Assembly: GCA_963712485.1 (NCBI GenBank) | Contig: CAVQID010000008.1 | Coordinates: 62,001-126,000, forward strand | From: JALORV01 sp963712485 | GTDB taxonomy: Bacteria > Pseudomonadota > Gammaproteobacteria > Burkholderiales > Burkholderiaceae_F | Direction of reading: 5' to 3' | Length of the DNA stretch: 64,000 bases | Shown here: piece by piece, positions 9,815 to 17,328 of the stretch | Layout: the number at the start of each line of letters is the position of its first letter | Numbering within the stretch: the stretch's first letter is position 1 | The notes under the pieces: model-generated | What the model saw: the letters and a program-made list of their open reading frames with translations, nothing else | What the model was told of the DNA's origin: nothing | Database searches by the model: none | Translations under genes and position numbers: made by a program

Positions 9815-9839
9815 TCCCCGGGGCCGTGCACCCCGGGGA
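9815..9839 (-). other. Intercistronic stem-loop between pstS and pstC
   Basis: A perfect 9-base-pair inverted repeat (TCCCCGGGG / CCCCGGGGA) around a 7-base loop lies just after the pstS stop. There is no T tract, so it is probably not a full terminator. A stem here could protect the pstS message or reduce read-through into pstC, which would fit the larger need for binding protein. That role is inference. Confidence 0.6.
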
Positions 9840-9849
9840 GTCGAGCCGA

Positions 9850-10888
9850 TTACTTCGTCAGCACCGCCTTGCCGGAGACGTCGGTGATCTTGCCCCACTG
9901 CTGCCGCACCAGCGCCTCAACACTGTCGGGCAGCGGTACGTAGTCGAGGTCGTCGGACATCTTGTCGCCGTTGGCAAACGACCAGTCGAAGAATCGCAGC
10001 GCGGCTGCCGCCTGCTGCGGCTTGTCCTGCTTCAGCTGCATCATGATGAAAGTCGCGCCCGTGATCGGCCAGGCGTCCTTGCCGGGCTGATTGGTCAGGA
10101 TCTGATAGAAGCTCTTGGTCCATTCGGCCCCGGCCGCGGCCGCCTTGAACGCCGTGTCTTCCGGCGCCACGAACGAACCGGCCGCGTTCTGCATCAGCGC
10201 ATACGTCATCTTGTTCTGCTTGGCGTAGGCGTACTCGACATAGCCGATCGAATTCGGCAGGCGCTGAACGAACGCGGAGACGCCCTCGTTGCCCTTGCCC
10301 CCCGCGCCGGCTGGCCAGTTGACCGCGGTGCCCTCGCCGACCTTGGCCTTCCACTCGGGGTTCACCTTGGACAGGTAGTTGGTAAAGATGAACGTCGTGC
10401 CCGAACCGTCGGCGCGGCGCACCGGCGAGATCGTCGCGTCCGGCAGTTTCAAGCCCGGGTTCAGCGCGACGATCGCCGGATCGTTCCACTTCGTGATCTT
10501 CCCGAGGTAGATGTCGCCGAGCACCGGCCCCGTCAGCTTCAACTGCCGCGTCGGTATGCCCGCGATATTGAACACCGGCACGACGCCGCCTATGACCGTC
10601 GGAAACTGCATCAGTCCGTCCTTCTGCAGTTCTTCGTCCGTCAATGGCATGTCGGAGGCACCGAAGTCGACGGTCTTTCCGCGAATCTGGCGCAGGCCTG
10701 CACCCGATCCGACGGACTGGTAATTGATGCGGGCGCCCGTCGCCTTGTGGTAGGCGTCGGCCCACTTGGCATACAGCGGAGCGGGGAACGTGGCGCCCGC
10801 CCCGGTGATTTCCTGCGCCGTGACGGAAGAAAACGCCCCTGCGAGCGCGAGTCCCGCCGTCAGCGCCTTGATCGAAAGTCAGTTTCAT
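9850..10888 (-). CDS. pstS: Periplasmic phosphate-binding protein PstS (one frame change in the signal peptide)
   Basis: Binds phosphate in the periplasm and delivers it to PstCAB. The mature part starts near QEITGAGATFPAPLYAKWAD and continues through NYQSVGSGAGLRQI and VDFGASDMPLT, all typical PstS phosphate-binding loops. Later come RRADGSGTTFIFTNYLSKV and the C-terminal PLPDSVEALVRQQW. The ATG at 10888 is preceded by GAGGTG. Only the first few codons (MKLTF) are in a different frame from the rest; removing one base near 10873-10877 gives MKLTFIKALTAGLALAGAF, a normal signal peptide. Corrected length is 345 residues. It is the first gene of the pst operon, downstream of a Pho box. Confidence 0.93.
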
Positions 10889-10954
10889 GCGATGCACCTC
10901 AGAGTGGTCGAGGAGAGAGTGAACCCGGAAGAGACTGAATCTCCAATGGCGACG

Positions 10955-10988
10955 AGTCTAGGAAGCGCTGATGACAGGTCCGTGACAT
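10955..10988 (-). promoter_or_regulatory. Pho box and -10 element upstream of pstS
   Basis: On the minus strand 10988-10971 reads ATGTCAC-GGAC-CTGTCAT, two 7-base direct repeats separated by four bases. This closely matches the PhoB consensus CTGTCAT-N4-CTGTCAT. Exactly 10 bases further, at 10960-10955, is TAGACT, the usual distance to the -10 in PhoB-dependent promoters. A further half-site, CTGTCACAG, lies at 11009-11001. The element is about 85 bases upstream of the pstS start. This predicts autoregulation of the operon by PhoB. Confidence 0.75.
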
Positions 10989-11114
10989 CAATCACGGTTT
11001 CTGTGACAGCCAGCGGCAGCGCGCCCGGCGGGTGCGAACCGGCAGAACGGCGCCTGTCACGTCCCGGTCACAGGCGCGTCGAGCCTGCGGCGACGACTCC
11101 GCAAATGGGATCCG

Positions 11115-11144
11115 GCAAAACGGCGCCACGCCGCGCCGTTTTGC
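11115..11144 (-). terminator. Perfect inverted repeat after acr3, probable terminator
   Basis: GCAAAACGGCGC pairs perfectly over 12 bases with GCGCCGTTTTGC around a 6-base loop, just after the acr3 stop. The Ts lie inside the stem, so it could act in either direction. It separates the arsenic operon from the pstS promoter region. Confidence 0.6.
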
Positions 11145-11163
11145 ATGCTGCGCGTGGCGCGGG

Positions 11164-12234
11164 TCACGCGCGCTGTTCGTACCAGCCTTTGCTGCTGTTG
11201 ACGACCTTGACGACGAGCAGCATGACCGGCACTTCGATGAGTACACCGACGACCGTCGCAAGTGCTGCACCGGATTGAAAGCCAAACAGGCTGATGGCGG
11301 CCGCGACCGCCAGTTCGAAGAAATTCGAGGCGCCAATCAGTGCCGACGGGCAGGCGACGCTGTGCTTCTCTCCCAGCGCGCGGTTCAAGCCGTAAGCCAG
11401 CGCAGAGTTGAAGAACACCTGGATCAAGATCGGCACGGCGAGCAGCGCGATGACCAGCGGCTGCCTCAGGATCTGCTCTCCCTGGAACGCGAACAGCAGC
11501 ACCAGTGTCGCCAGCAAGGCGGCAATCGACCAGGGACCGAGTCCGAGCGAGCAGCATGTCGAGCGCCTGCTGCCCGCCCCGGCGCAGAACGTTCGCACGG
11601 ACGAGCTGCGCGATCGACGACCGGCACGACGATGTAGAGCACGACCGACGTCAGCAGCGTGTCCCATGGCACCGTGATCGAGGCGACGCCCAGCAGCAGC
11701 GCGACGATCGGGGCAAACGCGAAGATCATGATGGTGTCGTTGAGCGCCACCTGCGACAGCGTGAAGTACGGGTCGCCGTTGGTGAGGCGGCTCCAGACGA
11801 ACACCATGGCGGTGCACGGGGCCGCCGCCAGCAGGATCAGGCCGGCGATGTAGCTGTCGATCTGGTCGGCGGGCAGATACGGTGCAAACAGGTGCTTGAT
11901 GAAGAACCAGGCGAGCAGCGCCATGGAAAACGGCTTGACCAGCCAGTTGACGAACAGCGTGACGCCGATGCCGCGAACATGGCTCCTGTACCTGGCCGAG
12001 CGCACCGAAATCGATGCGCAACAGCATCGGGATGATCATCACCCAGATCAGCACGCCGACCGGCAGATTGACCCGCGCCAGTTCCATCCGGCCGATCGCC
12101 TGCACCGGAGCAGGGAACACCTGGCCCAGCACGATGCCTGCGACGATGCAAAGCGCGACCCACAGCGTCAGGTAGCGCTCGAAGACGCTCATCGCCTGCG
12201 CGGGTGACGGCGCAGCCGAAACGGCTGTGGTCAT
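11164..12234 (-). CDS. acr3: ACR3-family arsenite efflux permease (three frame changes)
   Basis: Inner-membrane transporter that expels arsenite. The N-terminus (SVFERYLTLWVALCIVAGIV), the FVNWLVKPFSMALLAWFFIK segment and AAPCTAMVFVWSRLTNGDP are characteristic of ACR3 rather than ArsB. The APCTAMV segment carries the conserved Cys of this family. The C-terminal part (GASNFFELAVAAAISLFGFQ, ending VVNSSKGWYEQRA) also fits. Three frame changes are needed near 12000, 11605 and 11545, each equal to one extra base. Corrected length is about 355 residues, normal for ACR3, with roughly ten membrane segments. It is the last gene of the ars operon. Confidence 0.85.
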   Translation of the reverse strand: MTTAVSAAPSPAQAMSVFERYLTLWVALCIVAGIVLGQVFPAPVQAIGRMELARVNLPVGVLIWVMIIPMLLRIDFGALGQVQEPCSRHRRHAVRQLAGQAVFHGAARLVLHQAPVCTVSARRPDRQLHRRPDPAGGGPVHRHGVRLEPPHQRRPVLHAVAGGAQRHHHDLRVCPDRRAAAGRRLDHGAMGHAADVGRALHRRAGRRSRSSSVRTFCAGAGSRRSTCCSLGLGPWSIAALLATLVLLFAFQGEQILRQPLVIALLAVPILIQVFFNSALAYGLNRALGEKHSVACPSALIGASNFFELAVAAAISLFGFQSGAALATVVGVLIEVPVMLLVVKVVNSSKGWYEQRA

Positions 12235-12241
12235 CGCATCC

Positions 12242-12773
12242 TCAGGCCGTCGTCGATGGTGCGGTTGCGTCGCGTGTCTGTCCGATTTCCGTGATGCGCT
12301 GCTGCAGCGTCAGCCGATCGAGCTTGTCGAGCACGCAGGCTCGTGAAGAGGCTGATGCGTCGCTGCAGTTGCTCGTAGGCACGGAAGAATTCCCTGTCGA
12401 TCTCGTCCTCGGTGCCGGTGGCCGCCGCCGGATCCGGAATACCCCAGTGCGCAGTCATCGGCTGGCCGGGCCACATCGGGCAGACCTCGCCGGCCGCGTC
12501 GTCACAGACCGTGAAGACGAAGTCCAGCTTCGGCGCACCCGGCACCGCAAACTCGTCCCAGCTCTTGCTGCGCAAGCCTTCGGTCGGCAGGCGGTTCTTG
12601 CTCAGCAGCCTGATCGCATGGGGATTGACCTGGTCCTTGGGATGGCTGCCGGCGGAATACGCCCGAAACCGGTCTGCGCCCATCGCGTTCATCAGCACTT
12701 CGGCGAGGATCGATCGGGCGGAGTTGCCCGTGCACAGGAACAGCACGTTGTAAGGCGTGCGGGACGACGTCAT
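12242..12773 (-). CDS. arsC: Thioredoxin-coupled arsenate reductase ArsC (one frame change)
   Basis: Reduces arsenate to arsenite for export by the neighbouring Acr3. It belongs to the low-molecular-weight tyrosine phosphatase fold. The N-terminal P-loop NVLFLCTGNSARSILAE holds the nucleophilic Cys and the CX5R pattern. The two resolving cysteines are in FVFTVCDDAAGEVCPMWPG, the arrangement of the thioredoxin-linked type. The ATG at 12773 (MTSSRTPYN) is preferred over an upstream one. After RRISLFTSL the frame must change near 12335 by one extra base to give LDKLDRLTLQQRITEIG and a stop at 12242. Corrected length is about 176 residues. The gap to acr3 is 7 bases. Confidence 0.87.
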
Positions 12774-12810
12774 GAATGCACCGTGGGATGAGTGGAGCAA
12801 GTGGATGGAA

Positions 12811-13268
12811 TCAGTCGAGCAGCTTGCGCAGGCAAGCGGCACTGGCGGGGCAGAGTGACTTGAATTGCGTGCAGGCCTGCAGAGCAGGCGGGGCGCGAGT
12901 CCGGTCGCATGGCGCCATAGCCGTGCCGCGTGAAGTATTCCGAGGCGTCGGTCGTCAGGAGCCAGAGCGACCGCAGGCCGCTTGTTCGAGCGCCCTCTTC
13001 GGCCGCCTGCACCAGTGCGCTGCCGACGCCGTGGCCGCGCCAGTTCGGGTCGACGACCAGCGACCGTAGCAGCCCATCGCTGCCGTGGGGCTCGACACCA
13101 ATCGCGCCGATCAACCGACCGCCATCGACCGCAAGAAGAAACTGCGGCATCGCTGACACCTCGAGATCGGCGACCGGCAAGCCGGCTTGCCGCAGCAACT
13201 CGGTCACCGCCGCATGGTCATCGACCCTGCGCCGGCTGCAACGAAGCGGTGACCGGATGCATGCGCAT
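12811..13268 (-). CDS. arsN2: GNAT acetyltransferase, probable arsenic resistance protein ArsN2 (two frame changes)
   Basis: A small GNAT-fold N-acetyltransferase of the kind often found in ars operons as ArsN2. The acetyl-CoA loop is LVVDPNWRGHGVGSALVQAA, and the fold ends with EYFTRHGYGAM. The long central frame lacks a natural start and end. A start at the ATG of 13268 or 13262 (MHPVTASLQPA) needs one extra-base correction near 13225. A second correction near 12908 gives the ending FKSLCPASAACLRKLLD, typical of ArsN2 proteins. Corrected length is about 151 residues. The acceptor substrate is unknown to me; ArsN1 enzymes acetylate organoarsenicals, but the same activity for ArsN2 is not shown by this sequence. 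Confidence 0.75.
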
Positions 13269-13278
13269 CACGTCGTCG

Positions 13279-13764
13279 CTAGCTGCAGCAGGACGTCGCC
13301 GCCTTGACCGGAACCTTCACGCCGACCTTGGCCGCCGTCGCGCTGGTCGTCGGCGTGCAGCAGGGTTCCGCTGAACTGTCCGCGGTCTCGTCGTTGAAGG
13401 TCGGCACCGATCCGAGCGTGTGGAAGGTCTCCCAGGCGATGCCCGTCGGATCCGTAACCCAGTACTTGTTCGAACGGGCGTAACAGCAGGCGATCGCCTT
13501 TTCCGCCTGCGTGGCGAGATCAGCCTGCTGCAGTTGACCGTTGAGGGTCTCGAGTTCCTCATCCGAATCGGTCTGCAGGCCAAGGTGATTGATCCCGGTC
13601 TTGCCGCCGCGCTGCGAAATCGCGAAGTTCACACGCGGGTCCTCGAGCATCCACTTCGCATAGTCGCCCTTGACGACCGCCGGCGCGGTGCCAAAGAGCG
13701 TTGAATAGAAGCGGATGCTCGCGGAGAGATCCGGAACGGCAACGTGCACGTGAAAGCGCTTCAT
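13279..13764 (-). CDS. arsI: ArsI/CadI-family glyoxalase-fold metalloenzyme (probable C-As lyase)
   Basis: A vicinal-oxygen-chelate dioxygenase-like protein of 161 residues. In characterised ArsI, Fe(II) bound by two His and one Glu breaks the C-As bond of trivalent organoarsenicals, with a Cys pair binding arsenic. The sequence has candidate ligands His5 or His7 (MKRFHVHVAV), His60 (INHLGLQ) and Glu112 (AWETF), plus the vicinal pair Cys93-Cys94 in IACCYARSNKYW. The tail is unusually Cys-rich, with CC near residue 143 and CCS at the end. The ATG at 13764 has AAAGGAG upstream and overlaps the arsR stop as ATGA. The related CadI role in cadmium resistance is an alternative. Confidence 0.8.
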   Translation of the reverse strand: MKRFHVHVAVPDLSASIRFYSTLFGTAPAVVKGDYAKWMLEDPRVNFAISQRGGKTGINHLGLQTDSDEELETLNGQLQQADLATQAEKAIACCYARSNKYWVTDPTGIAWETFHTLGSVPTFNDETADSSAEPCCTPTTSATAAKVGVKVPVKAATSCCS

Positions 13765-14147
13765 GTCTTGCTCCTTTGGGGTTGTCGCCGCGCCTGGGCG
13801 GCGCGCTTTGAGGTTGCGGGTGTGCAGGCTGCGGCCGGCGCGCAACCTGCGCCGGGGCCGCAGTCGGCGCTGCAGCAGTTTTCGGTAAGGTAGGTCAGCA
13901 GTTCGTTCATCGCGTCGAAGTTCGCCGAGTAGAAGTTGAAGCGCCCATCCTGCCGCGAGGTCACGAGCCCGGCGTGCGACAACTCCTTGAGGTGAAAACT
14001 CAGGGTCGCCGGCGCAATCGCCAGTTGCTGGGCAAGTTCACCGGCTGCCATTCCGCTAGGGCCCTGCTGAACCAGCAGCCTGAAGACGGAAAGGCGCGTG
14101 TCCTGGGCCAACGCTGCAAGTGCGCGAACTGCCGATGTCATTTCCAT
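13761..14147 (-). CDS. arsR: ArsR-family arsenite-responsive repressor
   Basis: Winged-helix repressor of the ars operon. The 128-residue product has the ArsR core (LAALAQDTRLSVFRLLVQQG) and recognition helix region (LAIAPATLSFHLKELSHAGL), followed by the wing (VTSRQDGRFNFYSAN). There is no CVC motif in the DNA-binding helix. Instead, the C-terminal region has NCCSADCGPGAGC (Cys91, Cys92, Cys96, Cys102) and more Cys beyond, resembling the alternative As(III) site of Acidithiobacillus-type ArsR. The start at 14147 lies beside a perfect palindrome that probably is its operator. It is the first gene of the operon. Confidence 0.88.
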   Translation of the reverse strand: MEMTSAVRALAALAQDTRLSVFRLLVQQGPSGMAAGELAQQLAIAPATLSFHLKELSHAGLVTSRQDGRFNFYSANFDAMNELLTYLTENCCSADCGPGAGCAPAAACTPATSKRAAQARRQPQRSKT

Positions 14148-14148
14148 G

Positions 14149-14166
14149 TTTCCAGTATTCTGGAAA
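14149..14166. promoter_or_regulatory. Perfect palindrome at the arsR start, probable ArsR operator
   Basis: TTTCCAG-TATT-CTGGAAA is a perfect 7-4-7 inverted repeat ending two bases before the arsR ATG. Its position over the ribosome binding region suggests that ArsR bound here blocks its own operon. A partial repeat of the half-site (TTTCC) lies just inside the gene. Confidence 0.65.
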
Positions 14167-14250
14167 TGTGGAAACGTGTCAAGTGGGTCACTGCCGCGCC
14201 CGCGGAAGGAACGACGGTCGGGCGTCCGGTCTGCTCGCGCGCTCGACCTG

Positions 14251-14287
14251 GAAAACGAAAGGGGCCGACACCCGGTCGACCCCTTTC
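14251..14287 (-). terminator. Rho-independent terminator of the haem lipoprotein gene
   Basis: On the minus strand, GAAAGGGGTCGAC and GTCGGCCCCTTTC form a nearly perfect stem (one mismatch) around a short loop, followed by GTTTTC. It lies about 60 bases after the stop codon at 14351 and separates that gene from arsR. Confidence 0.75.
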
Positions 14288-14350
14288 CCTTGCTGACCTC
14301 CGCATTCGGGGCGGCGGGGCGCCCTGGCAGACTATCTAGTAACGCTCCGA

Positions 14351-15397
14351 CTACTTGGCAAAGCGCAGGTTCTTGGCGTCGAAGTGCACAGCGTGGCGGA
14401 CCTGGGCATTGTCGAACGCGGCAAATCCGAACGGGTAGGCCGCATCCAAGTTGCTGAACTGCACGTCGAACTTGCTGCCCGTCACCAGCTTGCGGCTCAG
14501 GACCGACGTCAGGACGCCGTTGTTCCACGTCATCAGGACCTTGATGTCGGCACGGTCACCCATCAGCGGATGGCTCTGGTGTGATGCCACTTCGTCGCCG
14601 GACTTGAAGCGCGTGTCATCGAACGGGACACCCGTGTCCTTGATGATGTAGTACGTGCCGCCGGCATTGGCGGGCTTGCCGTCCTTGTTCATCAGCTCCG
14701 GCTTGCCGTTGACGACCTTCAACTGGCTGTACTCCGAACCACCCGGGTCGCCCTTGCGGCCGGCATTCGGGCTCTTCTGCTTGTCATAGCGTGTGTGGTC
14801 GGTGTACTGGTCGTCGACGTGGCCCACCGGACCCGTGCGCATGCCCTTCATGTGCCACATGTCGAGGACTTCGCCCTCGGTCATCGTGTACTTGTTGCCA
14901 TAGGGCTTGCCTTCTCCGACGTGGCAGGCGACCGCGCACCCGGCGTCGTTGAATCCTTTGACCGAGTTGTTGATCGGCCACAGGAACGCCCACTTGTCCT
15001 CGTAATAGACGTTGTCATCTCCGCCCGTGTTGGCCGGATCACCGAGCTTCTTCCATGACCCATCGGCCTGCTTCTGGAACGGCATGCGTCGGATCGAGTT
15101 GGACGGGTCGGCATACTGGACCAGCATGTACAGCGTGTCGGCCGTGTAGACCGCTTTTAGCGTGACAGTGGTTGAGCCCTTGCCGCCGAAGTTGGCGCCG
15201 CCGCTCAGATCAATGGAAATCGGCTTTGCACCGGCCCACGCCGGATCGGATGCGCCCGCGGCTAGGTTGGGCGCCGTCGCCACCTTGGCTGCCACCAGTG
15301 TGTTGGGGTCTGCCGCCATGTTCTTGTTTGCGCAACCGGCCGCAAACGCGGCGGCCAGGGCCAGCGTCGCCGCTGTCATCACGGTTCTGATCTTCAA
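14351..15397 (-). CDS. Haem-binding lipoprotein of the ethylbenzene dehydrogenase-related family (CX3CH)
   Basis: About 348 residues. The start is a TTG at 15397, because AAGGGAG lies just upstream and the next codons give a lipoprotein signal (LKIRTVMTAATLALAAAFAA) with Cys in the lipobox position (AAGCANKN). The mature part resembles the ethylbenzene dehydrogenase-related haem domain: a beta-rich region (TTVTLKAVYTADTLYMLVQY), then WAFLWPINNSVKGFNDAGCA followed by VACH. The latter makes CAVACH, a CX3CH haem-attachment motif instead of the normal CX2CH. His, Met and Trp (DMWHMKGMRTGPVGHVDD) may supply an axial ligand. The role is probably electron transfer in the periplasm; the partner is unknown. 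It is divergent from padR. Confidence 0.7.
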   Translation of the reverse strand: MKIRTVMTAATLALAAAFAAGCANKNMAADPNTLVAAKVATAPNLAAGASDPAWAGAKPISIDLSGGANFGGKGSTTVTLKAVYTADTLYMLVQYADPSNSIRRMPFQKQADGSWKKLGDPANTGGDDNVYYEDKWAFLWPINNSVKGFNDAGCAVACHVGEGKPYGNKYTMTEGEVLDMWHMKGMRTGPVGHVDDQYTDHTRYDKQKSPNAGRKGDPGGSEYSQLKVVNGKPELMNKDGKPANAGGTYYIIKDTGVPFDDTRFKSGDEVASHQSHPLMGDRADIKVLMTWNNGVLTSVLSRKLVTGSKFDVQFSNLDAAYPFGFAAFDNAQVRHAVHFDAKNLRFAK

Positions 15398-15603
15398 TTC
15401 GTTCTCCCTTGGGTTCACAGAATCGACACAGCTCGGCGCGCAACTTATGCGCGAGTCTGGTGGTGTCCGGCTTTTACCGAGCGGTTGCACGCCTCAAAGA
15501 GCGCCACTGTTGAGACAATCGATGTGGGTCGCTTGTCTCCTGCGGTTACTCTGCGGCGAGTCTTGCATCCACTGCCAAGTGGCCGTTTGCGCTAAGTCAG
15601 CAA

Positions 15604-15618
15604 TATCGAGAGTCGATA
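15604..15618. promoter_or_regulatory. Palindrome directly upstream of padR, possible operator
   Basis: TATCGA-GAG-TCGATA is a perfect 6-3-6 inverted repeat ending three bases before the padR ATG, where a ribosome binding site would lie. A similar half-site (TCGAGTATCG) follows inside the gene. This suggests autorepression, and perhaps control of the divergent haem lipoprotein gene. No experimental operator is known to me for this protein. Confidence 0.4.
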
Positions 15619-15621
15619 ACG

Positions 15622-15927
15622 ATGTCGAGTATCGTCAGGGACGTGGGTCTTGCCTTTGCCCGCCTGCACATCCTGCACCACGCTGATGAAGAGCCGATCT
15701 TCGGGGTCGGGATGATGCGCGAGCTGGCGCGACACGGCTATCGGCTGAGTCCGGGCACGCTGTATCCGCTGCTGCACCGTATGGAGCTGGACAGCCTGCT
15801 GAAGTCGGACGCTCAGGTCGTTGCGGGCAAGGTTCGCAAGTACTATAGGATCACGCGCCGCGGCCGCGCGGCCTTGAACACCCTGCGACCGAAGCTGAAG
15901 GAACTGGTCGACGAAGTGCTGAAGTGA
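15622..15927 (+). CDS. PadR-family transcriptional regulator
   Basis: A 101-residue winged-helix protein of the short PadR type. The signature GYRLSPGTLYPLLHRMELD corresponds to the DNA-recognition helix, followed by the wing with KVRKYYRITRRGRAAL. The C-terminal helix (LNTLRPKLKELVDEVLK) is the usual dimerisation helix, and the larger PadR C-terminal domain is absent. No Shine-Dalgarno is obvious before the ATG; the region is a palindrome instead. It is divergent from the haem lipoprotein gene 224 bases away, and the convergent glmM lies 48 bases beyond its end. The inducer is unknown. Confidence 0.85.
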   Translation: MSSIVRDVGLAFARLHILHHADEEPIFGVGMMRELARHGYRLSPGTLYPLLHRMELDSLLKSDAQVVAGKVRKYYRITRRGRAALNTLRPKLKELVDEVLK

Positions 15928-15975
15928 ACGTGGAAGCCGTGGCCCGGGCTGCGCCGAAACGATGGAGTAGACCGG

Positions 15976-17328
15976 CTAACGTTGCACGGCCGTTCCGACG
16001 CGGTGCGCCAGTCGCTGTGCCATGGCTTCGGCGATCTCGGGTTCGGAGGCCTCGACCATCACGCGCAGCACAGGTTCGGTCCCCGACGGACGGATCAGTA
16101 CGCGCCCGGCGCCCTGCAACTCACGCTCGACCGTCGACATCTCGTCCATCAGCGGCGCGTGCGACTTCCAGTCGAAGCCGCGCTCGATCCGGGCGTTGAC
16201 GAGCGCCTGCGGCAACAGCACCAGGTCCGCCGTGAGCTGCGCCAGCGTCTTGCCGCTGCGGCGCATGGCTGCCAGCGCCTGCAGCGCGGTTACGATGCCG
16301 TCGCCGGTGGTATGGCAATCCAGGCACAGCAGGTGGCCGGAACCTTCGCCGCCGTAGAGCCAGCCCTTTTCCTCCAGCAGCTCGAGCACATAGCGATCGC
16401 CGACCTTGGCGCGAGCGAAGCCGACGCCCAGTTCACCAAAACGCCGTTCGAGCGCGTAGTTGGTCATCAGCGTGCCGATGGCGCCTTCGACCTTGCCGAC
16501 CGCCATGCGATCGCGAACGATGACGTAGAGCAGTTCATCGCCGTTGTACAGGCGACCATCGGCATCACACAGCAGCACGCGATCGGCATCGCCGTCGAGT
16601 GCAATGCCGAGGTCGGCTTCCGAAGTGCGCACGACGTGCGCCAGCTGCTCCCCGTACAGCGCCCCGACGCCGTCGTTGATGTTCATGCCGTTCGGCGACG
16701 CGCCGTGCCAGACGACGTCGGCACCGAGTTCGTGGAAGACGTGCGGTGCGACGTGATAGGCCGCGCCGTTCGCGCTGTCGACGACGATCTTCAGGCCCTT
16801 GAGGTCGAAGTCGGTCGGGAACGTCCGCTTGCAGAACTCGATGTAGCGGCCGGCCGCGTCATCGAGGCGCCGCACCTTGCCGAGCTGCTTGGCCTCGACG
16901 CAGTGCCACGGCTGCTCCATCTCCTGTTCGATGCGCGCCTCGACCGCGTCCGGCAACTTGGTGCCGCGCTCGGAAAAGAACTTGATGCCGTTGTCGGGGT
17001 ACGGGTTATGCGAGGCGCTGATCACGATGCCGGCGTCGAGCCGCAGTGCGCGTGTCAGATAGGCGACCGCAGGAGTCGGCAGCGGACCCGACAACACGAC
17101 ATCGACACCGGCACTGGCAAAGCCGGCCTCGAGCGCAGCTTCGAGCATGTAACCCGAGATGCGCGTGTCCTTGCCGATCAGTACCGACGGCCGCCCAGCA
17201 CGGCCGTCCGCCTCACGCGCCAGCACGCGCCCGGCCGCCTGGCCCAGACGCAGAACGAACTCCGGCGTGATCGGCGCCTCGCCGACCGTGCCACGCACAC
17301 CGTCGGTCCCGAAATACTTGCGCGTCAT
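15976..17328 (-). CDS. glmM: Phosphoglucosamine mutase GlmM
   Basis: Converts glucosamine-6-phosphate to glucosamine-1-phosphate for UDP-GlcNAc, peptidoglycan and LPS. The 450-residue product starts MTRKYFGTDGVRGTVGEAPI. The phosphoserine loop is GIVISASHNPYPDNGIKFF, the metal-binding loop ALDGDADRVLLCD, and the sugar-binding loop GGEGSGHLL; the phosphate-binding loop RPSGTEPVLRVMVE is near the end. The ATG at 17328 has AGAAGGGA upstream. The reading frame is open upstream into folP with no stop between them; the start given here is the family start. Glm synthesis genes after folP and ftsH are the usual order in related bacteria. Confidence 0.96.
   Translation of the reverse strand: MTRKYFGTDGVRGTVGEAPITPEFVLRLGQAAGRVLAREADGRAGRPSVLIGKDTRISGYMLEAALEAGFASAGVDVVLSGPLPTPAVAYLTRALRLDAGIVISASHNPYPDNGIKFFSERGTKLPDAVEARIEQEMEQPWHCVEAKQLGKVRRLDDAAGRYIEFCKRTFPTDFDLKGLKIVVDSANGAAYHVAPHVFHELGADVVWHGASPNGMNINDGVGALYGEQLAHVVRTSEADLGIALDGDADRVLLCDADGRLYNGDELLYVIVRDRMAVGKVEGAIGTLMTNYALERRFGELGVGFARAKVGDRYVLELLEEKGWLYGGEGSGHLLCLDCHTTGDGIVTALQALAAMRRSGKTLAQLTADLVLLPQALVNARIERGFDWKSHAPLMDEMSTVERELQGAGRVLIRPSGTEPVLRVMVEASEPEIAEAMAQRLAHRVGTAVQR

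Noticed and set aside
9815..9839. pstS-pstC hairpin as a Rho-independent terminator
   Set aside because: No T tract follows the stem on the minus strand, and pstC follows closely in the same operon.
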